From Promicromonospora sp. MEB111 (GTDB lineage: Bacteria; Actinomycetota; Actinomycetes; Actinomycetales; Cellulomonadaceae), in the NCBI RefSeq assembly GCF_030209445.1, contig NZ_JARVSD010000011.1, positions 62,001-126,000 on the forward strand: a DNA stretch of 64,000 bases, written 5' to 3'. The notes beneath the pieces were generated by a model. That model was given only the letters and a program-made list of their open reading frames with translations. It was not told where the DNA came from and made no database searches. Positions 16,384-23,697 of this stretch are shown in pieces. The translations under genes and the position numbers were made by a program. Within the stretch, counting starts at the first letter, position 1; each line of letters opens with the position of its first letter.

Positions 16384-17187
16384 ATGACTGAGGCTGCATC
16401 CACCTGGCGACCCGTGGTCCGCGACTATCTCGACAGTCTGCGTGCCGCGGGTCGCCGTCCGTTGACCATCCGGCTTCACGAGCACTACCTGCGCCACCTG
16501 CAGCGGTACGCGCGGGACCCGTTCAACCTGAACATTGGCAACCTCGAGCGCGCGTTGACCGTGCGTCGGGACTGGACGCCGGAGACGATCCGGTCGGCGG
16601 CGTCGGTGTTCCGCGGCTTCACGAAGTGGATGCACGCCCGCGGCCTGATTCCGACCGATCCGGGCCTCTTGCTGCCGGCGGTCCGGGTGCCGGCCGGCGT
16701 CGCGCGTCCGATCCCCGATCCGATCCTGGACATGCTGCTGAGCGCGCATCCGCCGGGCCGGTCGCGGTGGCTCCTGCTGCTCGGCGGGCACTGCGGCCTA
16801 CGGGTCGCCGAGATGGCGCAGGTGAGTACCCGCAACCTGGACGGCGATCTGCTGTTCGTCGTCGGCAAGGGTGGCAAGGAACGCATCGTGCCCGTGTTGG
16901 ACGCGGACCTGCAGGCGGCGATCCGGAGCGGCGGCGGGTACCTGTTCCCGGGGCGGGCGGACGGGCACCTGTCAGCCGGCTACGTGTCCAAGCTGCTGTC
17001 CGAGCTGCTGCCGGAGCACTGGACGGCGCACACGCTGCGCCACCGGGCCGGCACGGCGGCCTACCGGGGCACGCGGGACATCCTTGCGGTGGGCCGGCTG
17101 CTCGGGCACGCGAAACCGGAGACGACGATGCGGTATATCCAGTTGCCGGCGGACGCGCTGTACGCGGTCGCGAGGGCGGCGGCCTAG
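16384..17187 (+). CDS. int: phage tyrosine integrase
   Basis: A 267-residue tyrosine recombinase, short because it lacks the N-terminal arm-binding domain of lambda-type integrases. A SAM-like core-binding domain spans ~1-100. The catalytic set is complete: Arg140 (CGLRVAE), Lys165 (GKGGKERIVP), His216/Arg219 (HTLRHRAGT), His242 (LLGHAKPETT) and Tyr251 (MRYIQ). It recombines attP with the tRNA-Asn attB. The last residues, LYAVARAAA, are alanine-rich and resemble an SsrA-type C-terminal degron; a similar tail is known on the integrases of BPs-like phages. In the lysogen it sits at the attL end, away from the repressor promoter. Confidence 0.95.
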   Translation: MTEAASTWRPVVRDYLDSLRAAGRRPLTIRLHEHYLRHLQRYARDPFNLNIGNLERALTVRRDWTPETIRSAASVFRGFTKWMHARGLIPTDPGLLLPAVRVPAGVARPIPDPILDMLLSAHPPGRSRWLLLLGGHCGLRVAEMAQVSTRNLDGDLLFVVGKGGKERIVPVLDADLQAAIRSGGGYLFPGRADGHLSAGYVSKLLSELLPEHWTAHTLRHRAGTAAYRGTRDILAVGRLLGHAKPETTMRYIQLPADALYAVARAAA

Positions 17188-17240
17188 GGCTGGGCGTCGG
17201 TGCGGGGCCACGCGGCCCATCATCCCCATATGATCCCGAC

Positions 17241-17426
17241 ATGACGAGTGACCAGGATGCGGCTGATGCACGCTTTATCCGTGTAGTGCTGGTGATCGTG
17301 GCCGGCGTCGTGCTCGTCGTCGGCCTGGTCCTGGGCGTGAGCTACTTCCAGGACCAGGCGCGCGACGACTGCCAGGTGGGCCGGATGATGGATGACATGA
17401 CCGGCGGCGACGCGCTGAGCTGCTAG
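17241..17426 (+). CDS. small single-pass phage membrane protein
   Basis: 61 residues: a short acidic N-terminus, one hydrophobic helix (VVLVIVAGVVLVVGLVLGVSYF), then a small Cys-containing tail (DDCQVGRMMDDMTGG, terminal SC). It is on the integrase strand, 53 bp downstream, and converges on the lysis genes with a 4-bp overlap of stops. Position outside the lytic operon suggests it could be expressed from the lysogen, for example in superinfection exclusion; this is speculation. A Rz/spanin-like role is less likely given the strand. Confidence 0.6.
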   Translation: MTSDQDAADARFIRVVLVIVAGVVLVVGLVLGVSYFQDQARDDCQVGRMMDDMTGGDALSC

Positions 17427-17680
17427 ACCGGCAGGGCGACCACGGCGGACAGGATCGCGACGATGAGGGCGCCGGCCACCGTGCGGGAAAGCCAGCGCTG
17501 TGAGCCCTCGAGGTCCACGACGCGGTCTGTCAGGGCCTTTACCTCAACCTTGGTGCTCTGGACTTCCACCTTGGTTTCGACCGACGCGTTGACGGCGTCG
17601 CGCAGCTCGCCGACGTCGGTCCGGAGGTCATCCACCTTGGACGCGACGACCGCGAGCAGTTCGATGTCCGTGGCGCTCAC
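17423..17680 (-). CDS. coiled-coil plus C-terminal TM lysis protein (holin-like/XhlA-like)
   Basis: 85 residues. An N-terminal amphipathic coiled coil with repeated charged heptads (ASKVDDLRTDVGELRDAV, VEVKALTDRVVDLEGSQRW) is followed by a single C-terminal membrane helix (TVAGALIVAILSAVVALPV). This layout resembles XhlA/hemolysin-type accessory holins. GTG at 17680 overlaps the preceding gene's stop. It is the last gene of the lytic operon. Confidence 0.7.
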   Translation of the reverse strand: MSATDIELLAVVASKVDDLRTDVGELRDAVNASVETKVEVQSTKVEVKALTDRVVDLEGSQRWLSRTVAGALIVAILSAVVALPV

Positions 17681-17859
17681 TCGTCCGCCGGCACGTTGGC
17701 GATCGCCAACCCGGGGCCGGCCACGGCCGTAACGAGCGCGGCCCAGAGCGGCCACTGCTCGGCGGTCATCAGGCCGTAGCCGATGAGCAGCGGGCCAGCG
17801 GCAAGGGCGATGCCGTAGAGGTACCGGCGCTCTCCGGCAGTGGGCTTGCGGAGCTTCAT
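17677..17859 (-). CDS. holin-like protein
   Basis: 60 residues with a basic N-terminus (MKLRKPTAGERR), two hydrophobic helices (YGIALAAGPLLIGYGL and WAALVTAVAGPGLAIA) and a short acidic tail. Size, topology and position after the endolysin match small actinophage holins that permeabilise the membrane for the endolysin. It overlaps the next membrane gene by GTGA. Upstream is the 114-bp gap 17860-17973, the largest break in the lytic operon. Confidence 0.75.
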   Translation of the reverse strand: MKLRKPTAGERRYLYGIALAAGPLLIGYGLMTAEQWPLWAALVTAVAGPGLAIANVPADE

Positions 17860-17973
17860 AGGGGAGTCCTTTCGTGGGATTCATACAAGCGGGATGTCCG
17901 GCATGTCCCGACTTGGACCATCCTCGAGTCCTCGTCGACGGCGCGCCGGCGTGTGGGAAACCTACAAAGGCTG

Positions 17974-18771
17974 TCAGTTCTCGATGAGGGCAAGCCAGGT
18001 GCGCGGTCCTGCGATGTAGTCCGGGCCGGCCTTGGTGCCGGTGCCGGTCTTGGCCTGGAACTTGCCGAGCAACTGCCGGGTGACCTTGCCGGCGATGCCG
18101 TCCGGCCGGCCGCTCGTGCCGACGAGGCCGCGAGGCCCGTACCCATGGGCGAGTAGCAGCCCTTGCAGCTTCGCGACGTCCTCACCCTTGACGGGCTTGG
18201 TAGCGGCCTTGGTCAGATCGAGCGTGCGCATGTCGTAGTCCTCCTGTGCGGGGGCGGTGGGGGTAGGGGTGGCCGGCGACGCCTTGCCGGCGGCGAGGTC
18301 GTCCAGGTGGGCGTACAGGTGGTCGCCGGGGCACGCGGTGTCCTTGTAGTCCCGGTGGCCCTTCACGGGCGCGTCTCGTTCCCACAGCTCGCCGCGGCCC
18401 TCCGCGATGATCGCGGCGGCCGTGGCCAACGCGGCCGGCGTCGGGGTGTCGTGCTCGAAGTTGCCGACGAAGCACACGGACCGGACGGTGCTGTTGTGGT
18501 CGCCGGTGTGCGTGCCGCGCCGGCTGAAGCTCACGCCCTGGTAGGGGCGGCCGGACGGGAACACGAGCACGTTGTAGCTGATGCCGTGGCCGAATCGGGA
18601 CTGGCCGATGTCCTCGAGCTCGCGCATGTGCTCGCGCTCGTCCTTGGGCGAGGTGCCACCGGCGTGGGTGACGGTGTGGTGGATGGCCACCTCCTCGGCC
18701 AGGCCGTAGAGGTCCTTGTCGCCGTCGTCGTGGCGGGCGCCCCACGAGGCGCGGGAGTTGATCGTTGTCAT
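17974..18771 (-). CDS. endolysin: N-acetylmuramoyl-L-alanine amidase with peptidoglycan-binding domain
   Basis: 265 residues. An Amidase_2/PGRP domain (residues ~1-165) begins with the Zn-ligand block AIHHTVTHAGG and ends with KGHRDYKDTACPGDHLY (His and Cys ligands). A Thr/Pro linker (TPTPTAPAQ) follows. The C-terminal domain (VAKLQGLLLAHGYGPRGLVG to GPRTWLALIEN) is a PG_binding_1-type module. The amidase cleaves the lactyl-Ala bond of peptidoglycan at lysis. There is no signal peptide, so release depends on the holin. Its ATG overlaps the minor-tail stop by one base. Confidence 0.92.
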   Translation of the reverse strand: MTTINSRASWGARHDDGDKDLYGLAEEVAIHHTVTHAGGTSPKDEREHMRELEDIGQSRFGHGISYNVLVFPSGRPYQGVSFSRRGTHTGDHNSTVRSVCFVGNFEHDTPTPAALATAAAIIAEGRGELWERDAPVKGHRDYKDTACPGDHLYAHLDDLAAGKASPATPTPTAPAQEDYDMRTLDLTKAATKPVKGEDVAKLQGLLLAHGYGPRGLVGTSGRPDGIAGKVTRQLLGKFQAKTGTGTKAGPDYIAGPRTWLALIEN

Positions 18772-19850
18772 CAGACGGGTTCTCCTGTGTAGGGCAGGTG
18801 GGCGGACACGGTCATTTCGTTGGTGCCGAGGTCGTGGGTCACGCGGTCGACGAACATCTCCGTGTCGCCGATCGCCTGGCGGGGTTGCAAGCCGTAGTGC
18901 GACACGGTCCGCCAGGTCAGGAAGTAGCCGAGGTTGCGGCGGCGGTGTTCGACGTACTCGGCGTACAGGTCGCGGCGGGCCTCGGGGTGGTCACGCGTGA
19001 CCGTGGTTGACGTGTCGTAAGCCTTGGCGAGTGCCGGCTTGACGGACGACGACGTGGGGAGCCAGAAATTGCCGTACCGGCGGATCGGAACCTGAACGCT
19101 CACCGCGGGGTCCGAGCCGGGGACCGCGATCGTGGTGTATCCAGGGTCGCCTCCGGTGAACTCCACGGTCACCGCGTTCGCGTAGTCGCTTTCGCGTGAC
19201 CACTCCTCGACGTACGACAGCGCGTCGTCCGGGGCCGGGATACCGACCGGCGCCGCGTCCCACGTCGTGGAGTTCTTCCGGATCGACCACGTACCGTCGG
19301 GCTCCTGGAAGAGGATCCGGCCGTCCAGGCTGTTGCAGATGGTCGACAGGTAGTCCCACGCGGGCATGCCGGCTGGCCAGACACGCAGGTGGTCGTCAAT
19401 CTCGAGGAAGGGCGCGTCGGCGCCGACGCCGTCGCCGTCGGTCCCGAGCGTCTCGATGAGGACGTCGTTGCAGATGCTGCCGAGCGGTCCCGGGCTCGCG
19501 AACGCGAGCGACGACATGCGTGCGCCCCAGTCGACAATCAGCGCTTCGTCCGAAGAGACCTGGATCGTGTAGGTGCCTGCTAGGCGGTCCTTACGGATGT
19601 GCCGGGCATGAACCTCCCACGTCTGGGTATTGGCGGGATCCTCGACGGCGGACGCCGTGATCCGCACACGGAGCACCGTCCCGGGCAGGTACCCCGACAG
19701 GTCTCCGACGTCCATCGGGACGACGATGGTTCCCTGCGTGTAGGGGCTCCAGCCCGCGTCCATGGTGAGCGGGCCCGACTCGATCGGGGCGGACAGGTTG
19801 AGGCCGCCGGGGTCGATCGTCGCCGTGACGACGTGGGTTTCTACGGTCAT
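18771..19850 (-). CDS. phage minor tail protein
   Basis: A 359-residue, beta-rich protein (WEVHARHIRKDRLAGTYTIQ, DGRILFQEPDGTWSIRKNST, NFWLPTSSSVKPALAKAYD) placed after the distal-tail-like gene and before the endolysin. This position is held by the Tal/gp27-like baseplate hub or central fibre in siphoviruses. Repeated DYLSTICNSLDGRI-type and EWSRESDYANAVTVEF segments resemble hub-domain proteins. ATG overlaps the upstream stop. Whether it carries a peptidase domain cannot be seen; no catalytic motif was found. Confidence 0.75.
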   Translation of the reverse strand: MTVETHVVTATIDPGGLNLSAPIESGPLTMDAGWSPYTQGTIVVPMDVGDLSGYLPGTVLRVRITASAVEDPANTQTWEVHARHIRKDRLAGTYTIQVSSDEALIVDWGARMSSLAFASPGPLGSICNDVLIETLGTDGDGVGADAPFLEIDDHLRVWPAGMPAWDYLSTICNSLDGRILFQEPDGTWSIRKNSTTWDAAPVGIPAPDDALSYVEEWSRESDYANAVTVEFTGGDPGYTTIAVPGSDPAVSVQVPIRRYGNFWLPTSSSVKPALAKAYDTSTTVTRDHPEARRDLYAEYVEHRRRNLGYFLTWRTVSHYGLQPRQAIGDTEMFVDRVTHDLGTNEMTVSAHLPYTGEPV

Positions 19851-20791
19851 GCGGCTACCTCCTGGACGCCGGACACGCGGACGAGGTAGCGGGACGTGGA
19901 TACCTTGCGCGGCAGCTCCACGCCGGCCGCGGTGTACGAGAACGCGAGGGCAGGTCGGCGGTACTGGCGCGACACGGAGTTATTCACGGCGCCGGACCAC
20001 TCGTTGACGAGCGCCGGCGTGTCGGCGGCGCCGCCGTAGAAGAACGGATGCAGCTCGGTGCCGTACTCCACGAGCGCGTCCGCGACACGGAGCGTCGTTG
20101 GGCCGCCGCCCGCATAGGTGCCCGACCATGCCATCTGCGGGCGTGCGAACGCCGCGCCAGCAACGGGCGTGAATACGTGGTCCTCGCGGTACCAGGTCGA
20201 TGCCGGCTCACCGGTGATGATCTCGTCCGGTCCGGATGTACTGGAGATCCCCGCGCCCGCGGCGTTATACCAGGTGCAGTCGTAGCGCTGGACGTTGCCG
20301 TTGATCGCCTGCCACCAGTAGGCCGACACCGTGATCGGCTCACCAGGCACGACCGGGATACCGCCCACGCCGGACGCCCCGAAGGGAATCGACATCGGGC
20401 TACTCGTGTTGGCCGTGCTCATGGCGTACTCGAAGTAACCGAACCCGTTGGGGCCGCCAGTCGTCGCGTGCGAGAGCGATCCGGTCGAGCCGGCCTGCCC
20501 CCAAACCGCGGCCGAGAGGGTCGGGTCCTTGACCAGGTTCTGCCGCTCCCAGTTGTCCAGGCGGACCACGGCGCCGTTCAGGTGCATCGCATGGACGGCG
20601 TCGGCCGTCGCGCCGTCCTTGCACAGCAGCTCGAGCGTGCCGGCCACGCCGGCCGAGTTGCGCCGCGTCAGGCTCGGCAGACCGCCACCGATCGGGAAGT
20701 GGAGAACGCTGTTGTTGGGCCTCGCCAGCGCGCTTGTGTCAAGTACGGAGTCGATGGCGACGACCGTCGAACCGCTCGTAAGAGTCCCCAT
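19847..20791 (-). CDS. distal-tail-like protein with inserted carbohydrate-binding-type domain
   Basis: 314 residues directly after the tape measure gene, the usual place of the distal tail protein. The flanks are tail-like beta segments (LNGAVVRLDNWE at ~70 and a C-terminal YRRPALAFSYTAAGVELPRK). Residues ~85-235 (NLVKDPTLSAAVWGQAG to GGPTTLRVADALVEYG) look like an inserted jelly-roll carbohydrate-binding module, as found in evolved Dit proteins that touch host cell-wall glycans. This is recognition by pattern only. It overlaps the tape-measure stop by one base. Confidence 0.65.
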   Translation of the reverse strand: MGTLTSGSTVVAIDSVLDTSALARPNNSVLHFPIGGGLPSLTRRNSAGVAGTLELLCKDGATADAVHAMHLNGAVVRLDNWERQNLVKDPTLSAAVWGQAGSTGSLSHATTGGPNGFGYFEYAMSTANTSSPMSIPFGASGVGGIPVVPGEPITVSAYWWQAINGNVQRYDCTWYNAAGAGISSTSGPDEIITGEPASTWYREDHVFTPVAGAAFARPQMAWSGTYAGGGPTTLRVADALVEYGTELHPFFYGGAADTPALVNEWSGAVNNSVSRQYRRPALAFSYTAAGVELPRKVSTSRYLVRVSGVQEVAA

Positions 20792-22023
20792 CAGACGGCC
20801 GCCTGTCCGTAGCGCACCTGGACGGTGAGAGCAGGCAGCCGGATGCCGGCCACGGTGTTGTAGATGTTGTTGATGGACCGCTGGCTCACCACAGCCTCTA
20901 CGTTGACCTTGGACGACCGGTCGCGGGCGGCGCTGTTGATCCGGGCGTTCGCCTGTCCGGAGTTGTCCGAAATATCGATCCTCTTCTTTAGGTCTTGTCC
21001 GCCGAGCCGGTTGAAGCGGCTCATTTGGTCGCTCGCCTCTTCGATCTGCTCACGCCGGCGGCGCAGCGCGTCGGTGGCGTCGGTGTTGGTCTTGTTGAGG
21101 ATCTGACCCTCGGCGGTGAGCAAGCCGCCGTTGTTGTTGATCTGGTCGCCGACGCCGCCCAGAGCCTTGTCCCAATCGAGCGTGCCGCGCACGAACTGGT
21201 CGGTCACCTCGCTCACGCTCTGCCCCGTGGCCGCCGCGACCGCTGCGAGCTGCTCATAGTTGATGAGCGCGTCGTCCGCGCCGGCGGCGATCTTCTCGAT
21301 TTCCTCGAGCACGTATTGGTCGGACAGGAACTTGGATTGCGATTCGAGCATGTCCGAGTACATGCCCTCGATAGCCTCGGACGACTTGTCGGCCTCTTCC
21401 TGGAACGCGGACGACAGCCAGCCCAGGGCGCCGGCGCCGACGATGCCGGCGATGAGGCCGGCAGGCCCGAACGCGGCACCGGCGTTGGCTACCACCTCTT
21501 GGAAACCCTCTGCGATGGACCCGCTCGAGCCGTCGAACGAGGCGGCTACCTCGCGGCCGGTGTCCGCGGCTTCGTCCTTGATGCCCTGCATGCCCTCGCC
21601 GGCCTTGCGCAGGTCGTCGTCCAGGCCGGACGCGCCGTCGCCGGCGTTGCGTGCCGCCGAGCGCAGATCCTTCAAGGCGCTGGTGACCTGGTCGATGTCG
21701 GACGGGCCGCGGGCGGCGATCCGCTCGAGCGCGTCCAGCGTCCCGTCCCGCAGCTCGAGGCCGGCCTCTTCCGCGGCGCTCTTGAACCGGCCCAGGGCAG
21801 TGGGCAGGTCGGTGCCGGTCTCGTCGGCGAGGGCCTGCAGCTCGCGCGCCAGTGACGCGAACTCGCTCTTGGTCGGGCGGGCCTGGTTCTCCGCGGCCTT
21901 GAGGCCGGCCTCGACCTTTTCGCCGAGCGTCTCGCCGGACGTGGCGACGTCGTCCAGCGTCCTACCGAGGTCGGCGACGCCGGCTGTGTCGGCCTGCGCT
22001 ACGACGTCGATCTTGACGGGCAT
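20791..22023 (-). CDS. tape measure protein (unusually short)
   Basis: 410 residues. The N-terminal half is alpha-helical and coiled-coil (LGRTLDDVATSGETLGEKVE, RKAGEGMQGIKDEAADTG). A central hydrophobic stretch (AAFGPAGLIAGIVGAGALGWL) is followed by more helix and a final beta segment. It precedes the minor tail genes. Tape-measure length sets tail length, roughly 1.5 angstrom per residue in siphoviruses, so this predicts a tail of about 60 nm, short for a siphovirus. No frameshifting G/GT chaperone pair precedes it; a gp10-like gene sits in that place. Confidence 0.85.
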   Translation of the reverse strand: MPVKIDVVAQADTAGVADLGRTLDDVATSGETLGEKVEAGLKAAENQARPTKSEFASLARELQALADETGTDLPTALGRFKSAAEEAGLELRDGTLDALERIAARGPSDIDQVTSALKDLRSAARNAGDGASGLDDDLRKAGEGMQGIKDEAADTGREVAASFDGSSGSIAEGFQEVVANAGAAFGPAGLIAGIVGAGALGWLSSAFQEEADKSSEAIEGMYSDMLESQSKFLSDQYVLEEIEKIAAGADDALINYEQLAAVAAATGQSVSEVTDQFVRGTLDWDKALGGVGDQINNNGGLLTAEGQILNKTNTDATDALRRRREQIEEASDQMSRFNRLGGQDLKKRIDISDNSGQANARINSAARDRSSKVNVEAVVSQRSINNIYNTVAGIRLPALTVQVRYGQAAV

Positions 22024-22509
22024 CTACTTCCCCTCCCACGCCTCGTGGATGGTGCGGACCACGGTCTGGACGTACAGCGCGACGATCCGCGGCATGACGC
22101 TGCGGAACGCCGGGTGCACGACGCGGCCCTTGCGGATCGGGCCGGGTAGCTGGTTCTGTGTGCGGCGCCGGACACGGACGGACTGCCCGCGCCGGCGCTC
22201 CGTGTACGTCTCGAACGTCTTGTTTGGGTCGCCGAACTCGACTGCCGACGAGATGTCCGCGGGGATCATCGGCGACGTGCCGGCCTGCAACGTGATCCGG
22301 GTTGACGTCGCACCGATCCTCACGCCACGGAAAACGGCTCTGTCCAGGCGCGTCCGGGTTTGTCCGGTGATGGTGTCTTGAGTCCAGATCCGCGGGACGA
22401 CGTCGCGCAGGTTCCGAGCGGTCTGGTTCTTCACCGTGCGGTCTACCGCCTTGAGCGCGGTAGCGGCGGCCGTCACCTCGCGAACACCCTCGACCCGGAC
22501 ACGTGCCAT
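22024..22509 (-). CDS. HK97 gp10-like head-tail connector family protein
   Basis: 161 basic residues (VRVEGVREVTAAATALKAVD, AVEFGDPNKTFETYTERRRG, GPIRKGRVVHPAFRSVMPRI). The pattern of a small basic beta/alpha protein ending HPAFRSVMPRIVALYVQTV resembles HK97 gp10-type neck proteins. Its location between the major tail protein and the tape measure is unusual for gp10, which normally precedes the tail tube gene; that slot usually holds the tail assembly chaperones. So it could instead be a divergent chaperone. One base separates it from the upstream gene. Confidence 0.55.
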   Translation of the reverse strand: MARVRVEGVREVTAAATALKAVDRTVKNQTARNLRDVVPRIWTQDTITGQTRTRLDRAVFRGVRIGATSTRITLQAGTSPMIPADISSAVEFGDPNKTFETYTERRRGQSVRVRRRTQNQLPGPIRKGRVVHPAFRSVMPRIVALYVQTVVRTIHEAWEGK

Positions 22510-22510
22510 G

Positions 22511-22933
22511 TCAGGCGCCGGCGGCGACGGGGGTAGGACGACCGTCGATAGGCAGAGACACGGTGGCGGTCGCCACGGCACCCTTAGCGCCGCCGACGAC
22601 GACGGGGACCACGAGCACCGTCCCCGTGTATCCCTTGCCGGTCGTGCCCGTTGGGCGCACCTCGAACGGCACCTTCGTCCCGATCTTCGTCGGGTCGTTC
22701 AGGAACGACTGCAACGAACCGGGCGTGGACTGGTCCTGGGCAAGGACCAGGTCGAGCGTCCACGTGTCGCCGGCGAGGTCGGAGATGGCCGCGCCGCCAA
22801 AGCCGTTCCACACAACAACGGCCGCGGTCGGGGTCACGGCAGCGGTCGAGCACGACTTGTCGTACTCGACGCCGTCCAGCTCGATGTGCGGGTTCTTCAT
22901 CACGAGCGGCACGAGGGCCAGGGTCTGTGTCAT
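22511..22933 (-). CDS. major tail (tube) protein
   Basis: 140 residues, beta-rich (LVPLVMKNPHIELDGVEYD, SDLAGDTWTLDLVLAQDQS, TKVPFEVRPTGTTGKGYTG) with a C-terminal beta strand and a Pro/Ala tail. It lies after the tail-terminator-like gene and before the tape measure region, and size fits small actinophage tail-tube subunits. ATG at 22933 overlaps the previous stop (ATGA). Confidence 0.78.
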   Translation of the reverse strand: MTQTLALVPLVMKNPHIELDGVEYDKSCSTAAVTPTAAVVVWNGFGGAAISDLAGDTWTLDLVLAQDQSTPGSLQSFLNDPTKIGTKVPFEVRPTGTTGKGYTGTVLVVPVVVGGAKGAVATATVSLPIDGRPTPVAAGA

Positions 22934-23313
22934 GAGGGCTGCTGCCTTTCGGTGAGCGAGTAGGCGTTGATCTTGTAGGCGTGGAACACGCCGACGGTGG
23001 TCCGCTCGACGCTGTCCCAGCCGAGGTACTCGTGTGCGTCCAGCGCGGCCAGGACGTGTGGGGCGGCGGCCTCGAGCAGGTCCTCCCGCTTGTCGGGGGC
23101 GAGGTCGGTCCCGACGAGCACGTAGACGGCGCATGGGACGCGCCAGTAGACGAGCGGCATGGTCGGCTCGGGGTTGATGCCCTGCGGTGCGAGAACCACG
23201 GTCACGTGCGGCACGGCGTCCGGGTCGTCCGGGTACGGCTGCAGGGTGTAGCCGTCCGGTAGGACGTCGGGCGCCTGCAGCGCGTCGCGGATCAGCGCGC
23301 GGGCTTCCATCAT
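22930..23313 (-). CDS. tail terminator-like protein
   Basis: 127 residues with the alpha/beta pattern of phage tail-terminator proteins. There is a helical N-terminus (EARALIRDALQAPDVLPDGY), then strands (PHVTVVLAPQGINPE, VYWRVPCAVYVLVGTD), a helix (REDLLEAAAPHVLAALDAHE) and a final strand (VGVFHAYKINAYSLTE). It sits immediately before the major tail gene, as in most siphoviruses. The assignment is by pattern and position. The second of two tandem ATG codons overlaps less well; the ATG at 23313 gives ATGA. Confidence 0.65.
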   Translation of the reverse strand: MMEARALIRDALQAPDVLPDGYTLQPYPDDPDAVPHVTVVLAPQGINPEPTMPLVYWRVPCAVYVLVGTDLAPDKREDLLEAAAPHVLAALDAHEYLGWDSVERTTVGVFHAYKINAYSLTERQQPS

Positions 23314-23696
23314 CGCGGGCCCCTCCTGACAGCTCGTCGCGGACGGAGTAGCTGCTTGACCTGCCAGTCCATCGGGAACACGGTGACCTGGACACCGTCG
23401 AACCCTTGGGCATCGGCGGAGCTGGTGACGCCGGCGCGGATGCGGGCGCGGGCCTGCAGCGCCTGTGCCCGGGCGAACCGGACTGGCACGGGCGGCGGCG
23501 CGGGCTCCTCGGGGTCCGGTTCTGTCCAGGCTCGCCGGTTGTTGTCCAGCGGGCCGTACAGCACGCACTCTTCGTACGCGGCGCCCAACGCGTCGGCGAG
23601 GCCCTCCGGCTCGGCGTTGGCCGCCCAGGACGTGGACGCCACGAGGGCGTCCACGTCCACCCAACCGATCACCTCGCCGGGCGTGGGCTCGGACAT
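23310..23696 (-). CDS. head-tail connector/adaptor-like protein
   Basis: 128 residues directly after the capsid gene. The N-terminus WVDVDALVASTSWAANAEPE and the helix LADALGAAYEECVLYGPL are like head-completion (gp6/gp15-like) adaptors, which are short helical proteins binding the portal. A Pro-rich loop (PDPEEPAPPPVPV) precedes a helix rich in Arg/Ala. It ends with a very basic tail (LLRPRRAVRRGPR). The assignment rests on position and helical pattern only. Confidence 0.6.
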   Translation of the reverse strand: MSEPTPGEVIGWVDVDALVASTSWAANAEPEGLADALGAAYEECVLYGPLDNNRRAWTEPDPEEPAPPPVPVRFARAQALQARARIRAGVTSSADAQGFDGVQVTVFPMDWQVKQLLRPRRAVRRGPR

Positions 23697-23697
23697 G

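Noticed and set aside
19847-19855. The tail protein also ends in EVAA, which could be read as another degron
   Set aside because: A structural virion protein is not expected to carry a degron; Ala-rich ends are frequent at this GC content. It is kept as a caution for the repressor and integrase tails.
22511-23313. Possible programmed frameshift for tail assembly chaperones
   Set aside because: Genes in this region end and start by ATGA overlaps or 1-bp gaps, and I found no slippery heptamer with an overlapping second frame.
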